A stretch of DNA of 41,384 bases, taken from Bacillota bacterium. Lineage in GTDB: Bacteria; Bacillota; Clostridia; DSM-8532. Positions 8,063 through 15,296 of this stretch are shown piece after piece; the first letter of the stretch is position 1; every line of letters starts with the position of its first letter. Position numbers and translations under genes: made by a program. The notes below the pieces were generated by a model. It was not told the origin of the DNA. It did no database searches and saw nothing but the letters and a program-made list of their open reading frames with translations. The stretch spans positions 1 to 41,384 of the forward strand of contig JAEWSN010000110.1 in NCBI GenBank assembly GCA_023459915.1. Reading direction: 5' to 3'.

Positions 8063-9112
8063 ATGGGGAGAAAACAGGGAGACCCGTTTCTGGTGATTGG
8101 TGTCACGGGGGGAATCGGGGCCGGAAAATCCACGGTCAGCCATGAGCTGGCGCGTCATGGCGCCCGTCTGCTCGACGCGGATGCGCTGTCGCGGGCCGCG
8201 ACGGCGCCCGACGAACCCGCGGTCGAGGAAATTGCCGCGCGGTTTGGGGAAGGCATCCTCACCCCGGAGGGGATGCTGAATCGACAGGCACTGGCCGGGA
8301 TTGTCTTCTCGGATCCCGCCGGCCGTGCGGATTTGGAGGAAATTGTCCATCGTCAGGTGGTGGCCGCCATCGACCGTTCGCTGGCACAATGGCGCGCGGA
8401 ATGCTGGCAGGGTGTCGTGGCGCTCGATGTCCCCATCCCCGTGGAACGGGGGTTCCTGGATGTCTCCGACGAGGTCTGGGTGGTGACAAGTCCTGAGCCC
8501 GAGCGGTTGCGCCGTGTGATGGCCCGCAGCGGCTGGTCGGAGGCGGAGGTGAGGCGCCGGATGGCGGCGCAGCTGAAAGCGGAGGACTGGCGCCGCCTGG
8601 CGGATCGGGTGGTTCAAAACGACGGGAATCCGCGCGAGCTGGCACAACAGGTGGAAGGATTGCTGGCGGAGGCCTGCCGGGTCTGGGGCCACCCTTGCGG
8701 AAAAGTCCCGCGCGATGATACACTGGATGGGCGGGCGTCGCGCAGGCGTACCGGACCGCAGGAGGAACAGGCCATGAAGGAACCCATGTTCGAGCGCGAT
8801 TTGTTGTATCCCACCGATGTCCAGTTCGAGCCGGGCAGCGTCCACATCCGCGTCTATGCCCCCGAATCCGACGGACGCATGCCGGTCCATGTGGAGGCGA
8901 AAACGGATCACGATCTGCTGGATCATCTCGAGGCCGTCATGACCCTGATGCAGTCCGACATTTTTGATCGCATCCGCATGGACATCCGCAGAAGTGGCGC
9001 CATTTACCTGCATCCCTATGGCAATGGCGGGACCATCAGTGTCCGCTACAATGAGAACGGCCGCTCCCACACCACCAAGGTCATCCATGAGGACCGCAAG
9101 GCGGACCGGTAG
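8063..9112 (+). CDS. coaE: Dephospho-CoA kinase fused in frame to a small unknown domain
   Basis: Residues 1 to about 215 form dephospho-CoA kinase, which phosphorylates dephospho-CoA to CoA in the last step of CoA synthesis. The P-loop is GVTGGIGAGKST (Lys22), followed by LLDADALSR and the lid region LRRVMARSGWS. Family members end near this point, but here no stop occurs: a polar linker (GKVPRDDTLDGRASRRR region) leads into a 112-residue domain I do not recognise, beginning at Met238. That methionine has its own AGGAGG site and an upstream promoter-like sequence, so the second part may also, or only, be made separately. ATG at 8063 is preceded by GGAGACGAG; the ATG at 8051 is an alternative. 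Placement after polA is common in Firmicutes. Confidence 0.9.
   Translation: MGRKQGDPFLVIGVTGGIGAGKSTVSHELARHGARLLDADALSRAATAPDEPAVEEIAARFGEGILTPEGMLNRQALAGIVFSDPAGRADLEEIVHRQVVAAIDRSLAQWRAECWQGVVALDVPIPVERGFLDVSDEVWVVTSPEPERLRRVMARSGWSEAEVRRRMAAQLKAEDWRRLADRVVQNDGNPRELAQQVEGLLAEACRVWGHPCGKVPRDDTLDGRASRRRTGPQEEQAMKEPMFERDLLYPTDVQFEPGSVHIRVYAPESDGRMPVHVEAKTDHDLLDHLEAVMTLMQSDIFDRIRMDIRRSGAIYLHPYGNGGTISVRYNENGRSHTTKVIHEDRKADR
8695..8724 (+). promoter_or_regulatory. Candidate internal promoter in the coaE tail
   Basis: TTGCGG at 8695-8700 and an extended -10, TGATACACT at 8716-8724, are separated by 18 bp. The predicted start falls about 40 bases before the internal ATG at 8774. It lies in the part of the frame coding for the linker, which looks more like intergenic DNA than conserved protein. 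Confidence 0.45.
8774..9112 (+). CDS. Possible separate 112-residue hypothetical protein (3' part of the coaE frame)
   Basis: An ATG at 8774, in the coaE frame, is preceded by GCAGGAGGAACAGGCC, a textbook ribosome binding site with a gap of about 8. Translation from here gives 112 residues rich in charge, with FERDLLYP near the start, a D/L-rich helix (HDLLDHLEAVMTLMQ) and a likely beta hairpin (GAIYLHPYGNGGTISVRY). No signal peptide, membrane span or catalytic motif is seen and I do not recognise the family. The same DNA is also the C-terminal part of the coaE frame, so this entry is an alternative translation product, not an extra stretch of sequence. fba begins 118 bp after its stop, from its own promoter. 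Confidence 0.6.
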   Translation: MKEPMFERDLLYPTDVQFEPGSVHIRVYAPESDGRMPVHVEAKTDHDLLDHLEAVMTLMQSDIFDRIRMDIRRSGAIYLHPYGNGGTISVRYNENGRSHTTKVIHEDRKADR

Positions 9113-9132
9113 TTGCGATCCCATCGCAAGCC

Positions 9133-9161
9133 TTGATTTTCAGGATGTCTGCCGGTACAAT
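9133..9161 (+). promoter_or_regulatory. Promoter of fba
   Basis: TTGATT at 9133-9138 and TACAAT at 9156-9161 are 17 bp apart. The predicted start near 9168 gives a leader of about 60 bases before the chosen fba ATG. A TTGACA at 9177-9182 has no matching -10. Confidence 0.65.
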
Positions 9162-9229
9162 GAATATGACAAAAATTTGACAGTTCCACACACGGTACGC
9201 CGTGACAGAATGAAAAGGAGATGAACGCC

Positions 9230-10159
9230 ATGCCAATGGTCAACACGACTGAAATGTTCAAGAAGGCCTATGCAGGTGGCTACGCCATCGGCGCCTTCAA
9301 CGTCAACAACATGGAAATCATCCAGGGCATCACTGAGGCCGCGAAGGAAGTCAACGCCCCGCTGATTCTGCAGGTTTCCTCCGGTGCGCGCAAGTACGCC
9401 AACCACACCTATCTCATGAAGCTGATCGAGGCCGCACTGATCGAAACCGATCTGCCCATCGCGGTCCACCTCGACCACGGCGATACCTTCGAGCTGTGCA
9501 AATCCTGCATCGACGGCGGGTTCACCTCCGTCATGATCGACGGATCCCACCACTCCTTCGAAGAGAACATCGCGCTCACCAAGAAGGTCGTGGAATACGC
9601 GCACGCCCATGGCGTCACCGTTGAAGGCGAGCTCGGCCGTCTGGCCGGCGTCGAGGACGACGTCAATGTCAGCGCGGAAGATTCCTCCTACACCCAGCCC
9701 GATGAGGTCGAGGAATTCGTTTCCCGCACCGGCGTCGACTCCCTGGCCATTGCCATCGGCACCAGCCATGGCGCCTTCAAGTTTGCCGGCGAGCCCAAAC
9801 TGCGCTTCGACATTCTCGAAGAGGTGCAGCGTCGTCTGCCCGGCTACCCCATCGTGCTTCACGGCGCCTCCTCCGTCATTCCGGAGTACGTGGACATGAT
9901 CAACAATTTTGGCGGAAAAATGCCCGGCGCCCGTGGCGTTCCGGAAGACATGCTCCGCAAGGCCGCTTCCTTGGCGGTTTGCAAAATCAACATCGACTCC
10001 GACCTGCGTCTGGCCATGACAGGTACCATCCGCAAGGTCTTTGCGGAGACCCCCGCGGAGTTCGATCCCCGCAAGTACCTCGGCCCGGCCCGCGACGCCA
10101 TCAAGCAGCTGGTGAAGAACAAGCTCATCAACGTGCTCGGTTGCGACGGCAAGGCGTAA
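9230..10159 (+). CDS. fba: Class II fructose-1,6-bisphosphate aldolase
   Basis: A 309-residue zinc-dependent aldolase that splits fructose 1,6-bisphosphate into glyceraldehyde 3-phosphate and dihydroxyacetone phosphate. Visible family marks are the metal-binding VHLDHGDTFE, MIDGSHHSFEENI, VEGELGRLAG, the AIGTSHGAFKF segment, VLHGASS and a terminal CKINIDSDLR motif. I chose ATG at 9230 because AAAAGGAG ends at 9220, a gap of 9; the ATG at 9221 abuts the site and the ATG at 9236 is a further option. Codon use is strongly biased to C-ending codons, as expected of a highly expressed gene. It has its own promoter and a strong terminator, so it is probably monocistronic. Confidence 0.97.
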   Translation: MPMVNTTEMFKKAYAGGYAIGAFNVNNMEIIQGITEAAKEVNAPLILQVSSGARKYANHTYLMKLIEAALIETDLPIAVHLDHGDTFELCKSCIDGGFTSVMIDGSHHSFEENIALTKKVVEYAHAHGVTVEGELGRLAGVEDDVNVSAEDSSYTQPDEVEEFVSRTGVDSLAIAIGTSHGAFKFAGEPKLRFDILEEVQRRLPGYPIVLHGASSVIPEYVDMINNFGGKMPGARGVPEDMLRKAASLAVCKINIDSDLRLAMTGTIRKVFAETPAEFDPRKYLGPARDAIKQLVKNKLINVLGCDGKA

Positions 10160-10216
10160 GTAAAAAGCCGTCAGATTTTGCCGGCTTGCCTCGCGTCTAC
10201 AACATGCCATGCTTTC

Positions 10217-10252
10217 AAATGGGTCTGCCCACTATTGGGCAGGCCCATTTTT
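10217..10252. terminator. Terminator of fba, shared with the convergent cca gene
   Basis: A stem of about 15 bp (AAATGGGTCTGCCCA with TGGGCAGGCCCATTT, one T:G wobble) closes on CTAT and ends in TTTTT. The cca stop codon (TAA on the minus strand, 10251-10253) lies at its edge. An A run on the other side means that it can end transcription from both genes. Confidence 0.9.
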
Positions 10253-11855
10253 ATGCCCGCACAGGGCCGTTTTCATGCGACGCTGCCAATGCCTGCACAG
10301 GGCCGTTTTCATGCGACGCTGCCAATGCCTGCGCGGGGCCGTTTTCATGCGACACTGCCAATGCCTGTGCGGCGTCACGCATGGCACGGACAACAGAAGG
10401 ATCCATGGGGCTCGCGGCCAGCAGCGGTTGTTCACAATGGGCCATGCGCAGACAGGCCAGAAAGGTGCCGAACGCTTTTCCCCTGGGTTGCCAGCCGTCC
10501 CCGAGCCATTCCTGGATGAGGCGGCCGTCGGGGAGGGGGCGTGGATGCGGGAGCATCGGCGGGTAGAGTTGATGCGGCAGCATCTGCGCATTGATCGGGG
10601 ACTTGTCTTCGGGAGCCCTGTTGATTCCGCCGGCGGCCAGCGCGTGCCGCAGCTGAAACGCCGCGGCCGTCCAAGCCGGGCCATCCTGACTGACCGCGAG
10701 GCACAGGTTTCGGGGGGTTGGCGGCAGGGGCGTGCCGACAAGCGCAATGAGCCGGCGCACATCCAGCGCAAGCGCGTTGGGGAACCGGAAACGACGCATC
10801 CAGCCGGCGAGCGCGTCTGGCGTTGCGGTGAGTCCGCCCGCAAGCAGCAGCAGGGCCCATGCCGTTACGGCGGGCGCAGGCGGTTTTTCGGAAGTGGGCG
10901 AGAGTGGATTCCCGGATGTGGGAACGGATGGATTCCCGGATGTGGGAACGGGTGGATTCCCGGATGTGGGAACGGGTGGTTCCCCGGCTGTGGGAATGGA
11001 CGGATTCCCGACTGCAGGAGGTATGGGTGCCTCATTGCCGTCCGGCGCACCCGCGGGCTTGTCGAGCAAGCGCAGCACCGGTCGCAGCGAGAGGTCGGAA
11101 AAGCTTGTCAGTGGCAGGTCATCCCGGGCGTCGACCGGCAGCAGGGTGTCGAACAGCAGAACGTGGAGGCCGGTTTCCCACCACAGCACCGCCTGAGAGG
11201 GCTGCTGCCCCGTGAGGGTTCGAGTCATTTCGTACTGAACCCGCTCCAGACTCACGTGCAGCAAATCGTTCCGATGCAGCCGGATGGCCTGCAGCGCATC
11301 CGGATCCAGGGAGAACCCAAGCTGGCTGCAAAAACGGATTGCGCGCAGCATGCGCAGGGCATCCTCGGAGAATCGCAGCAGCGGGTCCCCCACACAGCGG
11401 ACCAGGCGATCCGCCAAATCCAGCTGGCCGCCGAACAGGTCCACCAGCCCGGTGGCAGGGCTCCAGGCCATCGCGTTGATCGTGAAATCCCGGCGGGAGA
11501 GATCCGTCCGCAGATCGGAACAGAAGCGGACAACCTCCGGATGCCGGTGATCGGCATAATCCGATTCGGCGCGGAAGGTGGTGACCTCAACGGGAAAACG
11601 GCCTTTTTCAGCGGCATTCGCCTGCGGCATCATCACGGTGATTGTGCCGTGGCGCAGGCCGGTTTCCAGCGAGTCCGGGAACAATGCTTTGACGTCATTG
11701 GGGTGGGCGGCGGTGCAAATGTCCCAGTCGGCGGGTTCCCGGCACAGCAGCAGGTCGCGCACACATCCGCCGACAAGGTAAGCCTCGAATCCGGCAGTGG
11801 TGAGACGGGACAACACCTGGTCCACCGGCTCCGGCGGGAGGAAGGATGCACGCAT
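10251..11855 (-). CDS. cca: CCA tRNA nucleotidyltransferase, with repeat insertions
   Basis: This enzyme adds or repairs the CCA end of tRNAs. The nucleotidyltransferase domain carries GGCVRDLLL, the catalytic DxD in ADWDICT, and RRDFTINAMA with VDLFGGQLDL; the RFSEDALRMLRAIRF segment that follows is typical of class II CCA/poly(A) polymerases. No HD phosphohydrolase motif is evident. At 534 residues it is longer than the usual 400-460. The excess includes a Pro/Thr/Ser/Gly linker made of 8-residue repeats (VPTSGNPP type) and a C-terminal tail of three 12-residue repeats (ALAASHENGP core). ATG at 11853-11855 is preceded by GGAGG with a 4-base gap. A poly(A) polymerase role cannot be excluded from sequence alone. 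Confidence 0.93.
   Translation of the reverse strand: MRASFLPPEPVDQVLSRLTTAGFEAYLVGGCVRDLLLCREPADWDICTAAHPNDVKALFPDSLETGLRHGTITVMMPQANAAEKGRFPVEVTTFRAESDYADHRHPEVVRFCSDLRTDLSRRDFTINAMAWSPATGLVDLFGGQLDLADRLVRCVGDPLLRFSEDALRMLRAIRFCSQLGFSLDPDALQAIRLHRNDLLHVSLERVQYEMTRTLTGQQPSQAVLWWETGLHVLLFDTLLPVDARDDLPLTSFSDLSLRPVLRLLDKPAGAPDGNEAPIPPAVGNPSIPTAGEPPVPTSGNPPVPTSGNPSVPTSGNPLSPTSEKPPAPAVTAWALLLLAGGLTATPDALAGWMRRFRFPNALALDVRRLIALVGTPLPPTPRNLCLAVSQDGPAWTAAAFQLRHALAAGGINRAPEDKSPINAQMLPHQLYPPMLPHPRPLPDGRLIQEWLGDGWQPRGKAFGTFLACLRMAHCEQPLLAASPMDPSVVRAMRDAAQALAVSHENGPAQALAASHENGPVQALAASHENGPVRA
10259..10366. repeat. 36-bp tandem repeat, three copies, in the cca 3' end
   Basis: Three consecutive 36-bp units start at 10259, 10295 and 10331, each containing GGGCCGTTTTCATGCGAC. 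They differ by only a few bases. On the minus strand each codes for 12 residues (ALAASHENGP core), forming the extreme C-terminus of the CCA enzyme. Confidence 0.95.
10882..11025. repeat. 24-bp tandem repeat, about six copies, in cca
   Basis: Units with a period of 24 bp share the core GGATTCCCGGATGTGGGAAC. The copies starting at 10906, 10930 and 10954 are nearly identical; those at 10882, 10978 and 11002 are diverged. They keep the cca frame and encode an 8-residue Pro-rich linker repeat on the minus strand. Confidence 0.92.
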
Positions 11856-11871
11856 GGGACCTCCGAAAAAA

Positions 11872-11901
11872 TTGATAGGACGACCCCCTTCATGGTATAT
11901 A
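11872..11901 (+). promoter_or_regulatory. Promoter of the GT4 glycosyltransferase gene
   Basis: TTGATA at 11872-11877 is followed after 18 bp by TATATA at 11896-11901, with a TGG extension in front of the -10. The predicted start leaves a leader of about 145 bases, in which I see no recognisable RNA element. Confidence 0.6.
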
Positions 11902-12054
11902 TTGAGTATACCGCATGGCTCCCGGTCATGAAACCGGTATCTATGACCCTGGACGTGGCGTATCCAAAACAGCTTCATCCTGAATCACGCGCTCGCAACG
12001 GCCGGAGTGATGACCGTTTCGGATATTCAAGCGTCACCGCAGTAAGGAGAACAC

Positions 12055-13239
12055 ATGCGTATTCTGATGTTGTCCTGGGAATATCCGCCCAGGATTGTGG
12101 GCGGCATTTCACGGGTGGTGTATCACCTGGCGCAGGAGCTGGGCGCGGCCGGTCACCAGGTCACCGTGTTGACGATGTCAGATGAGAACCTGGCGCCATT
12201 CGAGCAGGACGGCACGGTTTCGGTTGTTCGTGTTCCCTCGTGGTATGTCCGTCCCATCACATTCGTGGACAGCGTGATGCAGATGAATATGGCCATGGTG
12301 ACGGCCGCGGTCCGGATGATCCAGTCCGGCTCGCGGTTTGATGTGCTTCACATGCACGACTGGCTGGTGGCGTTCGCAGGCAAGACCCTGCTCGACCTGT
12401 ATCCGGACCTCGTTGGCATCTGCACCATCCACGCCACGGAATTCGGCCGGAACAACGGCATCCACAACGACATCCAGAGCTACATCTCCGGCGTGGAGCA
12501 GAAGCTGGCCGGCGAGCTGTCCAGCCGCGTCATTGTCAACAGCCGCTATATGCGCGAAGAGGTGATTCGGCTCTTCGATGTGGCGGCCGACACCCTGGAC
12601 ATCATTCCCAATGGCATTGATCCCCACATGTTCGATCCCGTGCCGGTGGACATGTCCCTGCGGCGCTGCCACGCGGCGGACAACGATCGGGTGGTGTTCT
12701 TTGTGGGACGGCTGACCTATGAGAAGGGCGTACACCTGCTGATGGACGCCATTCCCAGGGTGCTGGCCCGCTATCAGGACGTGAAGTTCATCATTGCGGG
12801 AAAAGGGCAGGAGCTCGACGCCCTGCGCCAGCGCGCGTGGAACATGGGTGTGGCGCACCGCGTGGACTTCCCCGGATTTTTACCGGAGGAGGATTTGCTC
12901 AAGATGTTCCGGGTCGTGGATGTGGCGGTGTTTCCAAGCCTGTACGAACCGTTTGGCATTGTGGCGCTCGAAGGCATGGTGGCGGGGCTGCCGGTGGTGG
13001 TGTCCGATGCGGGCGGGCTCAACGAGATCGTGGAGGATCGCGTCAACGGCATGAAATTTCCCACCGGGAACCCGGACTTGCTGGCGGATGCCATTGTGAC
13101 CCTGCTGCTCGACGGCGATCTGCGCGCGCGCATCACGGAGACCGCGCACCGGATGATCATGGAGAAATATCTCTGGAAGCATATCGCCGAACAGACGGTG
13201 AAAACCTATGAATCGGCCATGGGTGCGGACAAGGCGTGA
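12055..13239 (+). CDS. GT4-family glycosyltransferase, glycogen-synthase-like
   Basis: A 394-residue retaining GT-B glycosyltransferase. The N-terminal half begins MRILMLSWEYPPRIVGGISR, close to the short bacterial GlgA-like alpha-glucan synthases. The C-terminal nucleotide-sugar domain has VVFFVGRLTYEKGVHLL, FIIAGKGQEL and the EX7E motif EPFGIVALE near residue 298. It is soluble, with no membrane span. No branching enzyme or ADP-glucose pyrophosphorylase gene lies nearby, so whether it makes glycogen, another glucan or a glycoconjugate is open. GTAAGGAGAACAC precedes the ATG. It converges with the carboxypeptidase gene across 36 bp that contain a small GC hairpin (13241-13257). Confidence 0.88.
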   Translation: MRILMLSWEYPPRIVGGISRVVYHLAQELGAAGHQVTVLTMSDENLAPFEQDGTVSVVRVPSWYVRPITFVDSVMQMNMAMVTAAVRMIQSGSRFDVLHMHDWLVAFAGKTLLDLYPDLVGICTIHATEFGRNNGIHNDIQSYISGVEQKLAGELSSRVIVNSRYMREEVIRLFDVAADTLDIIPNGIDPHMFDPVPVDMSLRRCHAADNDRVVFFVGRLTYEKGVHLLMDAIPRVLARYQDVKFIIAGKGQELDALRQRAWNMGVAHRVDFPGFLPEEDLLKMFRVVDVAVFPSLYEPFGIVALEGMVAGLPVVVSDAGGLNEIVEDRVNGMKFPTGNPDLLADAIVTLLLDGDLRARITETAHRMIMEKYLWKHIAEQTVKTYESAMGADKA

Positions 13240-13275
13240 TGCGGGGTTGTCCCCCGCCGGTGCCTTGGGCGGGAC

Positions 13276-14673
13276 TCATTTCCTGAATTGTGTGATGCGG
13301 TGGTTGTTGCGGCGGGAGCGGGAATACCACCGCCTGTTTCTGCGCCGGCTGATGGAGCGCAGCACCAGACGCAGCAGCAAAAGCAGCACCAGAACCACTG
13401 CCGCGGTCTTGAGAATGGACATCCAGAGCGGATTTGCCAGAAACTCCAGATAGCGGTCGCGAATGTCCGCCCAGCGGCTTTTGGGCACATCGTTGCCGGC
13501 CACCAGCTGTACGGAACCAACCTGTTCCGACAACACGAAAACGCGCAGCTCGCCCAGCGTTTCACCGGTTGTGATGGGAGCGGTGAAGGTTTCGGGAAGA
13601 AGCGCCTCCTCGGTGGTGATGGCGGCCGCGAGTGCGGGATCCGCCGGCATCAGCCACTCAAGGCTGCCGCTTGTGTTGATGGTGATGCGGGTGTCGTCCT
13701 CGGCGTCCAGCACGTCAAACCGGCCATAGTATTCACCGGAGAGCTTGAGCTCCTGCCGGACATAGTTGGAAAAGCCGAATTCAAGCAAGCGCCGGGATTC
13801 CCGGAAAGAGACCTCCGGAGACTCCGCCCCCAGCACCACACCGATGAACGACAGGCCGTCCGGATTGACGCCGGAAGACACCAGACAGCGCCCGGCCGGG
13901 GTGGTATAGCCTGTTTTGATGCCGGTTGCCTTGAAATGCTTCGAGCCATAGAGTGCCGGATTGGAAACCAGCTCGTTGGTGGGGGTGAGATGCCCAATCT
14001 GCCAGTCCGCACTTGTTCGCAGGTTGGTGTCCGGTGCGGTGATGCCGGTCATGGCGACGATTTCCCGAAAGGTCCCGTTTTTCATCGCTTCCTGCGCGAC
14101 GCGCGCGAGGGCGCGGGCCGTGGCGTAGTGGCCTTCCTCCTCCACGCCGCAGGGATTGGTGAAATGGAGATCCGCATCGGAGATGCCGAGCTGTTTGGCG
14201 CGTTCGTTCATCAGGGTGTTGAATCCCGCCAGGGTGTGATCCGGAGAGATGTTCTCGGCAATGATGTATCCCGCCTCGTTGGCGGAGGTGACCAGCATCA
14301 TTTCCAGCAGGGTGCGCAGGGTGAGCGTCTCTCCGGGCAGGATGCCCGCGCGCACATAGTCGTAGCCCACACTGTCAATCGCGGTCTGGGAGGCGGTCAT
14401 GGGGGTGTCGAGCGGCGCATTCTCCAATGCGACCAGCGCCGTGAGTATTTTGGTGGTGCTCGCTGGGGAGCGGCGCTCGTCCGGGTTTCGGGCGGTCAGT
14501 TCCCGGCCGGTTTCGGGATCGATGAGAATCCACGCGGCGGCGGCGAGTTCCGGCCCTTCCGGCATGGCAGGGGGTTGCGTGGCGGATGCGGAAAGGGAAA
14601 AGGCGCGCAGTACAAGCAGCAGCACCATCAATAACAGCACGGGTGTCCTGAATAGCTTGGGAAATGTTCGCAT
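13276..14673 (-). CDS. D-alanyl-D-alanine carboxypeptidase (DacF/PBP5 type)
   Basis: A 465-residue low-molecular-weight penicillin-binding protein that removes the terminal D-Ala from peptidoglycan stem peptides outside the membrane. A signal peptide (about 1-31, ending SASA) precedes the peptidase S11 domain. The active-site triad is complete: S72-TTK75, S130-AN and K253-TG. A C-terminal beta domain follows, then a membrane span near residues 415-437 and a very basic tail (SISRRRNRR). It thus has both a signal sequence and a C-terminal transmembrane anchor. I chose ATG at 14671-14673 because GGAG lies 9 bases upstream; the ATG at 14688 abuts its site. It is transcribed away from the thrS leader. 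Confidence 0.94.
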   Translation of the reverse strand: MRTFPKLFRTPVLLLMVLLLVLRAFSLSASATQPPAMPEGPELAAAAWILIDPETGRELTARNPDERRSPASTTKILTALVALENAPLDTPMTASQTAIDSVGYDYVRAGILPGETLTLRTLLEMMLVTSANEAGYIIAENISPDHTLAGFNTLMNERAKQLGISDADLHFTNPCGVEEEGHYATARALARVAQEAMKNGTFREIVAMTGITAPDTNLRTSADWQIGHLTPTNELVSNPALYGSKHFKATGIKTGYTTPAGRCLVSSGVNPDGLSFIGVVLGAESPEVSFRESRRLLEFGFSNYVRQELKLSGEYYGRFDVLDAEDDTRITINTSGSLEWLMPADPALAAAITTEEALLPETFTAPITTGETLGELRVFVLSEQVGSVQLVAGNDVPKSRWADIRDRYLEFLANPLWMSILKTAAVVLVLLLLLRLVLRSISRRRNRRWYSRSRRNNHRITQFRK

Positions 14674-14883
14674 TGGGGCGTTCTCCATTCCTTTTGCGGG
14701 TGCGCTCCCGGGTGCGTCCGGGTCTGCCCTTCATTGGCAAGGCAAATGGAGGGCAGCGGCTCCCTTTCGGGCGTAGATGAGTATCATTCGCAAGTCCCGC
14801 AGGCGGGGGTGGATTCATCATACCATACCCGGCCGTTGTTGTGGGATGCGGATGCGTCGGAATCATCCGTGGGGATGTGCGGT

Positions 14884-14912
14884 TTGACAGGATTGAAGGC
14901 GCGTGTTATTTT
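14884..14912 (+). promoter_or_regulatory. Promoter of the thrS T-box transcript
   Basis: A perfect TTGACA at 14884-14889 and TATTTT at 14907-14912 are 17 bp apart, with the extended -10 TGT at 14904-14906. The predicted start near 14919 fits the 5' edge of the T-box leader. Confidence 0.75.
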
Positions 14913-14924
14913 GGTAGTACGCAT

Positions 14925-15212
14925 CAGCGATGACGAAGACAGGCAGGTTCCGTACGTCTCCCAGAGAAGCCGCCCTTTGGCTGTGAGGTGGCTGTGGCAG
15001 CGGCATCATGCACCCCTTCCGAGCAGGCAGCCGAACGGAACCGCGTTTTGCGTTCCCGGTAAGTGAGCCCGGTGGCCCCGTTACAGCCAACGAGTGGTCC
15101 TTTTCCCCTTTTTTCGCGCACAGGGCATCCGGTGGCGCGGCGGGCGTGGAGACGGGCAAACGAGGTGGAACCATGGAGCAGCGCTTCATCCTTGGCAGGA
15201 TGGGGCTTTTTT
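14925..15212 (+). promoter_or_regulatory. T-box riboswitch, tRNA-Thr type, upstream of thrS
   Basis: The T-box sequence AACGAGGTGGAACC lies at 15159-15172 and an intrinsic terminator at 15183-15212. Stem I features are visible: GATGACGAAGAC at its 5' base (14929-14940), CAGAGAAGC at about 14962-14970 and the apical GGCTGTGAGG at about 14979-14988. In the specifier loop the codon ACC (15012-15014, in GCACCCCTTCCGAGC) matches threonine. The tRNA-acceptor bulge reads TGGA, which would pair with a tRNA ending UCCA; a U discriminator is known for tRNA-Thr of B. subtilis. Uncharged tRNA-Thr should stabilise the antiterminator and allow thrS to be transcribed. The remaining 210 bp between the carboxypeptidase start and the promoter hold nothing I recognise. 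Confidence 0.9.
15183..15212 (+). terminator. Regulatory terminator of the thrS T-box
   Basis: CATCCT at 15187-15192 pairs with AGGATG at 15197-15202 around TGGC. The stem is extended by GCTT/GGGC with two G:U pairs, and TTTTTT follows. It is the terminator alternative to the T-box antiterminator. Confidence 0.85.
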
Positions 15213-15296
15213 GTTTGTAAGAATCCGGATGTCCGGAGATAACAGGTTGGAGAAACGGCGCCGCAGGGCGGATGCCGAAACGGAAGGAGTGGCAAC

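Noticed and set aside
9177..9182. TTGACA as the fba -35 element
   Set aside because: No acceptable -10 lies 16-18 bp downstream; the pair at 9133/9156 fits better.
10882..11025. CRISPR array
   Set aside because: The repeats are directly adjacent 24-bp units with no unique spacers and they keep a reading frame.
10209..12185. 658-codon forward frame across cca
   Set aside because: It crosses a terminator, the antisense of cca and the glycosyltransferase start; the repetitive residues come from the cca repeats read backwards.
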